In this document: positions 32,867 through 45,200 of the stretch, in pieces
Layout of the letters: each line of letters begins with the position of its first letter
Numbering within the stretch: position 1 is the first letter of the stretch
Source of the DNA: Isoetes taiwanensis
Lineage: Eukaryota > Streptophyta > Lycopodiopsida > Isoetales > Isoetaceae
Reading direction: 5' to 3'
DNA length: 64,000 nucleotides
Assembly (NCBI GenBank): GCA_021234155.1
Contig: JAJEKV010000022.1
Location: forward strand, 3,509,370 to 3,573,369
The notes under the pieces: generated by a model
Databases searched by the model: none
What the model was told of the DNA's origin: nothing
The model's input: the letters and a program-made list of their open reading frames with translations, nothing else
Position numbers and translations under genes: made by a program

Positions 32867-34727
32867 GGATATATCCCCTAAGGACATGAAAAGGGTTTTT
32901 TTTTTTAAGTTCATTACAACTAAAAGAGGGAAACCTGCACAACTCAAGATTGACCAAAAAAACAAACTATAGCATTTTTGGAAGCAGGAATAAGGAACAA
33001 AACATGCCAAATTATTTCAAAGGCAATAAAACCCATTCGTACTAGTGCACATGCAGGATAGGGCTACACATGCTGAAAAAAGCACGCGTCATTGTGAAAG
33101 GTGTTTGGACTATTGTATATACTTAGCTTATAAATGGGTTCAAAAGAAACTTTAGTTGTGCACAAATGAAACTAGCATTTCAAAGCCTTATATAACTAAA
33201 TGTCATGACATTGTGATGTATACTCGTCGTTCATTGTCTTAGATTGTTCTAGACAAGTTAACCACCTTCAAGTGATCCGTGTATTATAATCTAATAATCT
33301 GAAACGATGTACCTTTCTACATGCCTAGTAAATGGCTCATAGCCTTTTTTTGTTAAGCTCTCTTTTATTTCGACTGCTTTTTCCTGAGGACTGCACCTCA
33401 TGCTGCTTCACCTGACCTGGCTTTTGCCTGTATTGTAACCACAACAGTACAAACACAACTGTTAAGAAATTAAAAGAGCACATTAAATTCCAATAACAAT
33501 CATGCTAAAGTCAACAGCATATTAACGTAATATCCATTTAAAACCGTGAGGATTTGCTTCAGCAGTACAAACCACAAAGTTGCTTATAGTAGACATATAT
33601 AATGTATCAACTCCTCGCATCCTACACAGAGAAAACAAGGTGCTGCGCACGCAGGGTTGCCCTCCATGGCCGGAGGGTGACGTGGCTGAAATCATAGTTC
33701 AAAGTTTTGTTTTAACAATCAATTCCAATTATTACTTCAAGACAATAGAATACTTGATACTTGATAACATACGAAACAATGTATGAAGAATCCAAATAGA
33801 GAAATTAGAAAGGGAGGAGGGGGGGTGCAGAAGAACTTAGGAACTGTGAATTGTTTTGCATGCCAATTTTATTCAAGGTATGATCTCAATATTTTGAATT
33901 GAAAAAGGTTGCAAAGAATTTAATAGCAAATAAAATCTCAATATCATTGTGATATGTAGGGTTTAGGGTTTTAACTGAGAGAATTATTCTCGAGCAGACT
34001 GGTGGCTTTACTTTGGGTCCTTTGATCCGGCTGAGGTTGCAGATGGAGCGGCCGCAGATTGAGAGCTCCCCTGCATAGTAGTTCCACGCGTTCCATCGAA
34101 TCTGATCAACAAAATCAAATGCCATAGCCACCAAGATTCAGAATGCAGAATGACCCCTCTACTTTGGCTCTGCAGTTTTGGCAAAACAGGGGATCACTTT
34201 GCATTCCATGGGATTAAGGAAAGGCAATTTTTTCCTCCAAATCTGATCTTTTCCATTAAGCTTTGTGTCTTTCCTTTTAATCTTGCTTCTTCAGACTAGA
34301 GGTTTCGTTTCGCTATGGTGCTTCCTTTTGTTTCCTCTAAATAATTCTGAGATTGTGTTTTATCATTCTGAAATTGTGTTTTGCCTTAGGAAGAGATAAG
34401 GAAGTGGTGTATCTCTTGAACAGAACATTATAGGTGTCAAAGCTGTACACATAGATTTCTATGTAGAGAATGTTAAAGCTGTAGATATCTGCTTCTTTTT
34501 AGTACTCGCAGCGGTTGAGGATAGTATTCGCAGCGGTTGAGGCTTCCATAGACTTTATCCCATTGCATTAATAGGACAAAATCCAATTCGTTAATGTTTT
34601 TTGTAGGACATCATGTCCTACTCATCTCAACAAGAACTGGACATTGGCAAATTTTGCAGGACAAAACGTAAGGTTAACCTCACTTTTTTCGAACCCTGCC
34701 GATATTCATTCCTTATTCATTCCTTTG

Positions 34728-35132
34728 CCCAGAGTTGCCCAGGATTCAGTCAGATCCGAGCCAAATAGGTTCCCTTAGTACGGCCGGACTTGCCCCTACA
34801 TTTGCTGATGAACACACCGTCAGTACGTGCCCTAGGGTCGTACATTCAGGAGGTACTGGATCTGCGAGCCCACCTTTGCCCCCGCCTGGCTGCTCGCTGA
34901 TCAGGCACTATGGATACGGTACATGAGTGTATATATTTGTGTGTTTTTGCATTTCGTATATTGGAACAGTTTGTCAGCAGGCTGATTGCTGCCACGGTTT
35001 TTCCCTCGAAAACCCTTCGGGGCGGGGGTTTTTTAATCCGGGTAGTAATCCGCTTGCTGCGCTTTTGTATTGGGTCCCATAGACCGATTGGTCTCCGTGG
35101 ACGATAAAAATACCTTCCTTCCTTCCTTCCTT
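34728..35132 (+). mobile_element. 5'-truncated LINE-like insertion with (CTTC)n tail
   Basis: The left arm (11118-11180) shows the empty site, with ATATTCATTCCTTATTCATT directly joined to ACGTATTTCAT. Here about 405 bp of GC-richer DNA intervenes and ends in four CTTC repeats. Its 3' part holds a stem-loop, CTCGAAAACCCTTCGGGGCGGGGGTTTT, and TAATCCGGGTAGTAATCC, shared in diverged form with 52318-52372 (minus) and 25764-25800. A variable 5' end, conserved 3' stem-loop and simple-repeat tail are typical of RTE/L1-like insertions. No complete reverse transcriptase frame is present. Exact target duplication is unclear. Confidence 0.65.
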
Positions 35133-36993
35133 ATGTATTTCATAAAATGTGTAATAAATGATAGATAGTGTTTTAAACGATAAATGTTTTGTTACTAAGC
35201 TGATAAATGTTTGATTATTAATATTTAAATCCCCATTTCTTCTAACTAAAATGACCTCAAAAGGAGGATTTTTGTTGATCCCTAGATATTGGCTTTTTCT
35301 AAAATGTAGACATTGATAATTTTACTTCTACTTGAGATGTATTTTCCTTTTACATTAGAATTTTCCTTTGTAAGACCAATGGTCTAGGGTTGCACTTTTG
35401 GAATAGTAGAGGCATCATATTCTTATTACACCAGCGGGACAGAAGGCCCCGCACACCAGATAAGACTTATTTTACAAATAGCGTAACAGAACAGCAGGGT
35501 ACCATTGTTGATGCATGCTACATAATCTCTGCCATTTTTTGTGGTGTTGGAAGCAGATGTTCAAATCCCTGTAGTTTGGAGTCGAATTTTGCTCAGCTTC
35601 AATGCATGCTTGCGGAACAATCATGTATCCTTTGCATTAGTGTGCTTCAAGGAGGCCTGCATATTAGATATTTTTCGAGTAGATCATTAGCAAAGCTTTT
35701 AGGCACAAAGATAAAGAATATTTTGCTAGAAAATATATGCCAAGTGTCATGTCCAAAATCGGCTCATAACTACATAAGTTAAATTGCAAAAAGTCCACTT
35801 ACTTTTCCACAAAGACTTGGTATTGTAGCAATATTTTGCTACCTTCATGCATGTGAATGCTACAATTGATATTGGCAGAACATCTATGGCTGATGGAAGT
35901 CAATACCAAATGGCCTATGCAAAGTTAGTTCAAACCTTAGGTGCCTCTTAATCCCCATGTTGCCTCAACTATAAGCCTACCTTTTTTTTGTTGATCCCTA
36001 GATGTTAGCCGTTTCTAACCTTGAAAATGCAGATATTGATAATTTTCTGTTTAGTTGAGATAGACAGTGTTTTAAATGATAAATGTTTTGTTACTAATCC
36101 CAAGGATGCATAAGGCGCCGGCGGAGTAGTAGCTATAATTACCTTTTAAAACAAGTGTGTGGAGTATCAACGACGTCTTTTATAAGCACAACTATTTTCT
36201 TCTGAATGCCTTAGGGATAGAAGAGAAAATAATAAGGATATAGTTTTAGTGTTCATAGACAACTTTAATGATCTTTGCAAATGAATCGACAATTTTTTCA
36301 TGCACAAAACATAGATAAAACGGTCCAAGTTTGTTCTTCCAGCAGGAAAACAAATTTGTTGGCTGCAACAAGGCTATAAGTGATTTTCCTTCACAGCAAA
36401 GCAAAAGGTGCCTTTGAGGCTCACCGCAATGAACAACTCACTTAAATTTTCATGGTCACCGATGGATTTTGGGGACTAATAAGAACTTGAAGGCTCACCT
36501 CAAAGCTATAAAAAGGAGGTTTGGCATTGAATGTGGTTGGAATTGAAGATGTGAAGTCGTTCCCATCAAGACTGTAAAGATGTTGGCTAGATGAAACACT
36601 TCAAAAATCTGATTCATGTGCCATAATCAAATGCTTTGTGGCGTGTACCTGCATGTCCTCTCTCTGCTCTTCAAGTGCCATGCTTTCTTACTCTGATGTA
36701 GCAGCATGAAACAATTGGCATAAAACAAAATGCAAGTAAAGCGTGAAACAAGTGGCTGCTTTTGTGCTGTATGCACAATTCTCCAGTTTGAACATTCACT
36801 GTCTATAAACATGCAATGTCCATTTTCAAGCAGATACACTAGCTCGAAGTCATAAACTTGCAAGGCTTTTCGAGTAAATTATGTTCAGCAGTGGAATCAT
36901 CGTGATATATGTGACTCTCATGAGCAGACAATAAGAACAGTCCTGCATCCGTAAAAGTGATAAAGCTCTATATGTCTAATTCTGCTCACATAA

Positions 36994-37115
36994 GGGGTAG
37001 TTTCTACTTTGCGGCCCCCCCCTGCTGGATGATGACATCTCCACCGTTGATGGCTTTTTTGAAGCCAGATCCACCGTCAGATGGGATAGGGGGGCCGTAA
37101 ACTAGAAGTGTCCCC
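36994..37115. mobile_element. 122-bp MITE-like insertion with TSD
   Basis: Present only in the right arm. It begins GGGGTAGTTTCTACTTTGCGGCCCC and ends GGGGCCGTAAACTAGAAGTGTCCCC, imperfect terminal inverted repeats of about 25 bp. ACATAA is duplicated on both sides (36988-36993 and 37116-37121). The empty site in the left arm (about 9238-9243) has one ACATAA (as TTATGT). It encodes nothing. Superfamily not assigned. Confidence 0.85.
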
Positions 37116-37356
37116 ACATAAGAAAAAAAGAACACCTTTTGAATCATGGCTAAACTGTTGTTTGTATACAATCAATGATTTGTCACTAGTGTTTAGGGGG
37201 CCTGTTTAGGGCATCGGGGTGACAAGCTACATTTATTGCCAAATGTATATTTGCATTTCTGGATATTGTTGGATGATTTGTAGTAAATTGCTGCAAAGAT
37301 ACATATATATAAATGAGCTAGCTACTACAGATACAGACCTTGAGAGTGGCGAATGA

Positions 37357-37572
37357 TTGCACAAAAAGGAATTGTGTTACGGGTACCTTGAGAGGGGCCT
37401 AGACAATCTTCGAGCTCTGTTGGACGGTAAACAGGTCCATGATCATATTTGCAGACTTGGTCTAGGCAAATATACATCCACATTGAGGCTACTCGTGCAA
37501 GTATATGACAATGTAAAGATTTGTAAGAAGCAAGTGAAGGCTTCAAAGAGATGGTTTGAGAGAAGCTTATGA
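37357..37572 (+). pseudogene. PPR-like fragment, right arm
   Basis: Inverted copy of 8789-9004, reading ERGLDNLRALLDGKQVHDHI and GLGKYTSTLRLLVQVYDN. It is kept open over 71 codons in both arms, which is short enough to be chance. Same caveats as the left copy. Confidence 0.35.
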
Positions 37573-38831
37573 TCAACTTGCTGATCTTATACCCTTAAAC
37601 TTTTTCACGAAATGCCTGGCAAGGTGCAGTGCCTTAGACTGCATTGATTACAGCATGTGAAATCATCTACTGCCACTCTCCTTAAAAGACATATGATGAC
37701 TGGCTCATGCAACCGTTGCAAAGAAAGCCTGCTTGGATCTACGCCCAATGCTCCAGAACCTTATAATATGAATGTTATGTTAGAACGAGAAAATTCACAT
37801 GTAAGAAACTCAAATATTTGCAATTGGGCTACACTGCTTATAGGTTCCATCCTTGAAACTCGGAATGATCCATTCATTCTGGTCAGGTGAACTGCACGAT
37901 GTTTTTATGTCAAGCTTGTCCCAGTCAAAAAGCTAATGCACTTACCTCTAGCAAATAGGAACTAAGGATCGATGCCTTACGTAGAAAATGATTCATTCGA
38001 CGCTTACAGCTTAACTGGCCACAACAATAATGCCTAATAACACAATACATTTCATGGAGCAAATGCACAACACAAAAGCATTTTATGAAATGGACTTGCT
38101 TTCTATAACAGTTTATGTGGGGCAACTAAGGATCCCCTGTGATCAATGTGGGCTCCAAGACCTCGCAACATACAGTAAAAAACTCAAGGCTCGCTTAAAA
38201 ATAATTGCAGCAGGCTGAGCATAAGCCATGTAAAAGGGAGTTCAATATAGGTGAACCTCCAGATCAATATGGTAGATGCCTAAATCCAAAACTTGAAATG
38301 TTGAGGAACCCATTCATGGAATCATTGGAAAAAAGGCCACTATGGATCTGGGCCCAATGCTCCAGATCCTTGAATATCAATGGCTGTGGAAATCCAATGT
38401 TAGAGACGGAAACGTGCATCCATCAATCAACAAAAATTCTTCAACTTACTTGCATATAACAAAATGCACCTCCTAAGAGCTTTAAACAGTTGAAACTATT
38501 GAAACAACATAAAGGACGAATCTCAACAGAAACAGAAAAGGTGGGGTTACCTGCAAAAATGAACCTTAGAATGATTTAAGAAAACTGTTCTCACTTATCT
38601 TTAAATCATCTTAGATGCTCTCACTTATCTACAAGAATTCTTTAAATCAACTTAGATGCTCTGATTCTCCTTGTACTTCCTGTAGTCTGTATTAAATTAT
38701 CCAAGCATTTAAATCAAGCTTTAAAATGAACTAGACAACTGTTAGCAACTTCGGTCTGCTTAGTTGAACAGCAACCAATTTAGCAACTCTCATTATGCAG
38801 CTTATAAATAGCACTATAAATCCTATAATCA

Positions 38832-40506
38832 TATAATGGTTGACAATATGATGGTACTCAGATGATAATCCATTCAAGGCATAGCGAATAAGCTTTACCT
38901 CATCCATGTCTCCCCTGCCCCAAAGTTTGCACAAGAAATTGCTGCAACTTCCCTGTTATTTGACTGATCCAGATTGCACCTTGCTTTTCTGCAAGCTTGT
39001 GCCTATCTGATCCCCTTTGAAGCAGCTTATGACTCTCTGTTTTACCTTGCACTCTCTCCCCTTTTCAGTTTGGGCTCTGATACCATGAAAGCTTTGTGTA
39101 GATTGATGAAAGGATGAAGAGACATGCACAAAGACAGGAAAGCATGAGCGCCTGAGCTCTGCTAGAAAGAACTACCCTAGAGGTGAGCGTAACTATGGCT
39201 TATAGTTGAGCCATGTCAGCAGCAGGTGATGTGTCATGTGTCAGCACATGCAAAGAACTAAAAATGATAGTGAGCATAACTATGGCTTATAGTTGAGCCA
39301 TGTCAGCAACAGGTGATGTGTCACCACATGCCTAGCCATCTAGTGACAGCTAGGATATCTTATCCTAACACTTCCATTGATGAGTCACTTATTTTTCCAG
39401 GTTCTGCTAAATTTGAGATCTGCATATACCATTTACCAATCGAAGCAGCATATACACACAAAGTTCTACTTCAAGCTTCAAGAGAAGTACTGCATCAATA
39501 ATCTTGTTCCTAAAGAAGACATCTATATCCTTTACCTAGGGAATGATGTTTTTCAGTACCTTGATGCCTTCTTTCAATCCCTTCAAGAATATTAATTTGT
39601 AGACAACACATTTATGCGCCAACTTGGATACTGTATGGCATAGGATATTGAAGTGCTCATCTTTGCATGCTTCTACGTGTCTGTTTCATACTATACAAGC
39701 ATACATGGCAATACAATAATGTCAGGTATTTAATGACAGATCAAGACTTGTATTTAGAAGTTTGGAGTGCATTAGTTTCTTGACTACAGCATGCACATTA
39801 TATTGTTTTAACAGGATTAGACTATCTTTTACTGTCATGATAAGAAAGTGTGGAGCACATGGCAGTATCTGGCAACGTATATTACTAGCAGCAGAACTTG
39901 ACAACATTTGGGAGAAAGTAGGGGGTTCTGAGTTTTTTTTTGGTTGAGATGCAAGGTAGTTCAATCAATTCCATTTGAGGTATAATCTTCATTCAGATTT
40001 CCATGCTCATATCCAAGCCTCAGCTCAAACTCTGGGGATCGAACAAATTTTGACCATTAATAGTAGATAACCGAGTAGTGGATCATCTGTCATCTCAAAA
40101 GGATGTTGGATGAACTAAAAAATTGGATCAAATAGTTATATTTAAGTGGCCTGTTTTGTACCCTTCATAATTCAGTTGGCCAAATGTTAGTGTTCGGTGT
40201 TGGAAAATGTTGGAGGTTAACCAAGCAAATGCTAAAAGCTCAAAATCTGTCAGGGTGAAGTCTTTCCGCGTTCCTTTGTATGCAATGGATGGGTGTTTTT
40301 TATCTTGAGCAAAGCCAGACTTCCTCCGTAATTTCAAGCAGATGGGTCAGACTAATCTTAGTGCAGGATTTGCAGAAGCAAGTAATTCTAGAACTGACAG
40401 CTAGATGTTACCAATTATGGTCTGGTCAATTTTGCACTGTGCACCAACTTCAACATCGTAGATATAAAATGAGCCTTGCAGCAGGGGGGGGGGGTCATTA
40501 GTGCAT
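38832..40506 (-). repeat. Left arm of the 1.7-kb palindrome; contains copia copy A3
   Basis: Direct copy of 29668-31350 and inverted copy of 41067-42752. It contains the start of gag (38832-38934), the PBS region, a 285-bp LTR (39086-39370) and the copia flank. The copia part is cut at TATAATGG, where it is joined to the end of the large inverted duplication. CTTCC follows the LTR as in A2. Confidence 0.9.
39086..39370 (-). repeat. 285-bp LTR of copia family A (copy A3)
   Basis: Same ends (TGTTAGG...TTTCA on minus) and length as 29922-30206, differing at a few bases (for example GTGTAGATTG for GTGTACATTG). It belongs to a copia stub that stops after the first codons of gag. Confidence 0.9.
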
Positions 40507-41066
40507 TCCTGCCTACAAAGTGTGCATGTATGGCTAAAGTTTTGCCCAACGGATGTGTGGTGAGTTGGTATAGGCCTAGTAATGCCAAAATAAATGTGCA
40601 TTTGGTCAGGGGTTCAAACCTTGCCAGTGTATGTTTAGCTTTGGGAGTTGATCCCCGACGTGGTAGAACTTAAGCCTATATGTGTCCTCCACTTTGGCCC
40701 CTTGACCGGTGGTGGGATATTCTAGCTAGTCTCTGTACAAGATACTATTCTAGAGACAAGACTAGTCTAGCTTGGACCATAAACAAAAAATACAAAAATA
40801 CCCGTGACATCCTAAGGCTAGCTTGGACCATAAACAAAAAATACAAAAATACCCGTGACATCCTAAGGCTAGGAGGTATCCTGCCTACAAAGCACCGTCA
40901 AGGGGCCAAAGTGGAGGACATGTATAGGCTTTTAAGTTCTACCACGTCGGGGATCATCATCGTATAACCCCAGTAACCAACTCCCAAAGCTAAACATACA
41001 CTGGCCAGGTTTGAACCCCTGACCAAATGCACATTTATTTTGGCATTACTAGGCCTATACCAACTC
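40507..41066. other. Palindrome spacer holding two SINE-like units head to head
   Basis: The spacer carries a tRNA-like unit on plus (about 40540-40710; box A TGGTGAGTTGG at 40558, box B GGGGTTCAAACC at 40609). Its inverted, 5'-truncated copy on minus (about 40895-41066) stops at the palindrome junction, losing the first bases of box A. Between them, a 51-bp unit (TAGCTTGGACCATAAACAAA...) is repeated twice (40767-40817, 40818-40868). The 3' parts of the two units (CCACTTTGGCCCCTTGAC and its complement) face each other. Confidence 0.65.
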
Positions 41067-42752
41067 AATGCACTAATGACCCTCCCCTGGCTGCAAGGCT
41101 CATTTTATATCTACGATGTTTGAAGTTGGTGCACAGTGCAAAATTGACCAGACCATAATTGGTAATATCTAGCTGTCAGTTCTAGAATTACTTGCTTCTG
41201 CAAATCCTGCACTAAGATTAGTCTGACCCATCTGCTTGAAATTACGGAGGAAGTATGGCTTTGCTCAAGATAAAAAACACCCATCCATTGCATACAAAGG
41301 AACGCGGAAAGACTTCACCCTGACAGATTTTGAGCTTTCAGCATTTGCTTGGTTAACCTCCAACATTTTCCAACACCGAACACTAACATTTGGCCAACTG
41401 AATTATGAAGGGTACAAAATAGGCCACTTAAATATAACTATTTGATCCAATTTTTTAGTTCATCCAACATCCTTTTGAGATGACAGATGATCCACTACTC
41501 GGTTATCTACTATTAATGGTCAAAATATTGTCATCCAGTTGTTTGATCCCCAGAGTTTGAGCTGAGGCTTGGATACGAGCATGGAAATCTGAATGAAGAT
41601 TATACCTCAAATGGAACTGATTGAACTACCTTGTATCTCAACCAAAAAAAACTCAGAACCCCCTACTTTCTCCCAAATGTTGTCAAGTTCTGTGGCTAGT
41701 GATATACGTTGCCAGATACTGCCATGTGCTCCACACTTTCTTATCATGACAGTAAAAGATAGTCTAATCCTGTTAAAACAATATAATGTGCATGTTGTAG
41801 TCAAGAAACTAATGCACTCCAAACTTCTAAATACAGGTCTTGATCTGCCATTAAATACATGACATTATTGTATTTCCATGTATGCTTGTATAGTATGAAA
41901 CAGACACGTAGAAGCATGCAAAGATGACGCACTTCAATATCCTATGCCATACAGTATCCAAGTTGGCGCATAAATGTTTTGTCTACAAATTAATATTCTT
42001 GAAGGGATTGAAAGAAGGCATCAAGGTATGAAAAACATCATTCCCTGGGTAAAGGATATAGATGTCTTCTTTAGGAACAAGATTATTGATGCAGTACTTC
42101 TCTTGAAGCTTGAAGTAGAACTTTGTGTGTATATGCTGCTTCGATTGGTAAATGGTATATGCAGATCTCAAATTTAGCAGAACCTGGCAAAATAAGTGAC
42201 TCATCAATGGAAGTGTTAGGATAAGATATCCTAGCTGTCACTAGATGGCTAGGCATGTGGTGACACATCACCTATTGCTGACATGGCTCAACTATAAGCC
42301 ATAGTTACGCTCACTACCATTTTTAGTTCTTTGCATGTGCTGACACATGACACATCATCTGCTGCTGACATGGCTCAACTATAAGCCATAGTTACGCTCA
42401 CCTCTAGGGTAGTTCTTTCTAGCAGAGCTCAGTCGCTCATGCTTTCCTGCCTTTGTGCATCTCTCTTCATCCTTTCATCAATCTACACAAAGCTTTCATG
42501 GTATTAGAGCCCAAACTGAAAAGGGGAGAGAGTGCAAGGTAAAACAGAGAGTCATAAGCTGCTTCAAAGGGGATCAAACAGGCACAAGCTTGCAGAAAAG
42601 CAAGGTGCAATCTGGATCAGTCAAATAACAGGGAAGTTGCAGCAATTTCTTGTGCAAACTTTGGGGCAGGGGAGACATGGATGAGGTAAAGCTTATTCGC
42701 TATGCCTTGAATGGATTATCATCTGAGTACCATCATATTGTTAACCATTATA
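41067..42752 (+). repeat. Right arm of the 1.7-kb palindrome
   Basis: Inverted repeat of 38832-40506, separated by a 560-bp spacer. It includes the copia flank (41067-42213), the LTR and the beginning of gag, and continues beyond the palindrome as the longest copia copy. It differs from the left arm only by point changes and small indels such as GTCATCCAGTTGTTT near 41530. Confidence 0.9.
42214..42498 (+). repeat. 5' LTR of copia copy A4 (285 bp)
   Basis: TGTTAGGATAAGATATCC...AAAGCTTTCA, followed at once by the PBS. The internal duplicated block (CTGACATGGCTCAACTATAA) is present. The matching 3' LTR keeps only the part from AGGCATGTGGTG onwards. Confidence 0.95.
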
Positions 42753-43847
42753 AGCTCAAGCACAGGATCAAAATCAGCTTTCCACCATCTTCAACAACTA
42801 CTCATGGAAGCAGAAATGGATCTAAGGAAAAAGGAGAATCAGGAATCTGCGCACTACTCTAAGGTGAGATCCACTTCTATTGCTAATAGGGACTCATCTA
42901 AATCTGAAACACATCCATTATCAGCCTATTCTTCTAATTCTGCAGCAGCCAAGCCCAAATCCAAAGAACCATTCTCATGCTGGTACTGTGGTAAACAAGG
43001 CCATATCAAACGTGATTGTAACAAGCTTAAGAGAGAGTTTGCTCAATATGTGAAAGCTTAACCCAATCATGCAGCTCCAAAAGCAGGAACCAGTGCTCAT
43101 GAACCAGTGCAGAACGGAAGAATCACACCCTCATGGATTTAGCACGCTCTATGCTGAAACATAACAACCTAAATTTTAGGCAGAGGCAGTACTTACAGAA
43201 GCATACATCTCAAACAGGGCCCCAACAAAAGCCTCGACCTTGAAAACACCATATGAAGCACTCTATGGCCTGAAACCAGATGTCTCGCATTTCAAGGTAT
43301 TTGGATGTGTTGGATATGTAGCCTATTCTCGAGAAATATTGCAGCAGAACGGGAAGTTGTCTGACATATTACTAAAGGTAATTTTCATAGGTTATGCTAC
43401 CGACAAGAAAGCTTGGCGCTGTTGTGACCCTCTCACACAAAAAGTCTTTCATTCTCGGAGCATGGAGTTTGTGGAAGATGCAGTATACGCTCGTGACTTC
43501 TACCAAGCATATAAAACAAATTACAATACAGTCATTTACAACCTTTTCGACAAGGAACGTGGAACCACTCTCACAGAACCGTTCAATCCAGTGCTTCCTA
43601 CTCCAGCACAAGTATTGTCGCAGATCTCCCTCATTTGGACCATCATGCAGCAGACCATGAAGAACCAGAACAAGTAAGTCCATACAAAGATTTTAATATG
43701 TTGGAATATCAGGAACTATGTCCACATGGCCAAGAAATGTCGTTGCTGACCTGCCTCCCATTGATTATTCTCCTGCTCATATATCTGAAGTCTTACCCAT
43801 TCCAGACCAATGTAACTATGATCTTTTGGCCAAGGTAATTCAAAACA

Positions 43848-45200
43848 GTGATCCCATTTCATATACTCAAGCATCCAAACATGATCATTGGGTCCAGGCA
43901 GCATGATGAATTGGCTATGCTCTATAAGCAAGGCACATGGGAGTTAGTCACGGCATCACCAGCAAAGAATGTCATTGATGCCAAGTGGCTATATCGCACC
44001 AAGTACAATGCTGATGGTACACTCTATCGCCACAAAGCTAGACTAGTGACCAAAGGGTCTACATAAGAGCAGAAGGATTTGACTACAATGATGTCTTTGC
44101 ACCAGTAGTCAGGCTTTGCACCTCAGCAAGGTTAGGTCATCTACCAACTTGATATTAAGTCTGCATTTCTCAATGAGGAGCTCTATATGTAGCAACCTCC
44201 TGGTTTTGTGGACGAGCAACATCCAGAATATGTTTGTAAGCTAAAAAAGAGCATATATGGACTGAAGCAAGCTCCATGCTGCTGGCATCAAAAGATTAAC
44301 AACTTCCTATGCCAAATGGGATATAACAGATATCGAGCAGATCCAAATCTTTACTACAAGTTTGACGGACCAGCTATCTCCATTCTCTTACTCTATGTGG
44401 ATGACACAATAGTTATTGGTAGTGCAGAAGCTCTCATCTCTCAAACAAAGGTAACTCTTACCACCAACTTTGAAGTTACTGATCTTGGAATCGTGTACTA
44501 CTGCCTAGGGTTGGAGGTTTGGCAGAAATCAACGGGCATCCACATTACACAATCAACTACATCTGTGAAATTCTTTTCAAATTCCACATGATAGACTCAG
44601 GCCATTATCTACTCCATGGGAAATAGGCATCACACACACTCTTGAGTCTGATCATAAGGACACAGTTAAATTACCTGAAAGCAACACTTGACGAAGGCAT
44701 TTTTTACAGAAATGTGGCAGACCCCAAACTGACCCTATACTCTGACACAGATATGGCATCTACAGATGTAGATTATAGGAAAAGACTCACTGGCTACGTT
44801 TCCTTTCATTTTATGGTGGAAATTTGTCAGTTGGAGTTCAAAGAAATAGAGCACTAACAGGATAAGTACGACAGAAGCAGAACTCAAGGCTCTCGCACTT
44901 ACAATTCAAGAAATGAAATGGCTTCATAATCTCTATGAAGACCTTGGAGTTCATGCCAAACCTGGACTACTTTACTGTGAGAATAATGGAGCAATTCAGA
45001 ATGTTAAAGACTTCAAAATGCATCTCAAAATCAAGCACATGGGCATCAAGATGTGCTTTATCAGAGATCAGATATACAATGGCTACCTTATTCTACTGTA
45101 CTGTCCAACACAAGATCAGGCAGCGGATGGGTTTACAAAACCACTTGCTGGCAAGGCATGTGGTGACACATCACCTGTTGCTGACATGGCTCAACTATAA
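43848..45200 (+). pseudogene. copia reverse transcriptase and RNase H remnants (copy A4)
   Basis: Open blocks: 43848-44066 (GTWELVTASPAKNVIDAKWLYR, KARLVTKG), 44208-44591 (KKSIYGLKQAPCCWHQK, YVDD active site, TDLGIVYYCLGLEV), 44642-44857 (ATLDEGIFYRNVADPKLTLY) and 44913-45200 (RNase H, ENNGAIQNVKD, KHMGIKMCFIRDQ, DQAADGFTKPL). Stops at the end of each block and missing segments (for instance between RLCTSAR and the QLDIKSAF motif, and the TRPDIAYAV region) make it non-functional. The blocks match copy A1 almost base for base. Confidence 0.9.

Larger units (their letters stand above)
31032..38823 (-). repeat. Right arm of the 7.4-7.8 kb inverted duplication
   Basis: Reverse complement of 7485-14907. 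Differences are mostly clean indels: a LINE-like tail (about 34728-35132) and a MITE (36994-37115) are present only here, and the 45-bp tandem duplication only in the left arm. The arm ends at 38823 against copia copy A3. At 31032 it continues without a break into the copia A2 flank, so this arm, not the left one, keeps the original neighbourhood on that side. Confidence 0.9.
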
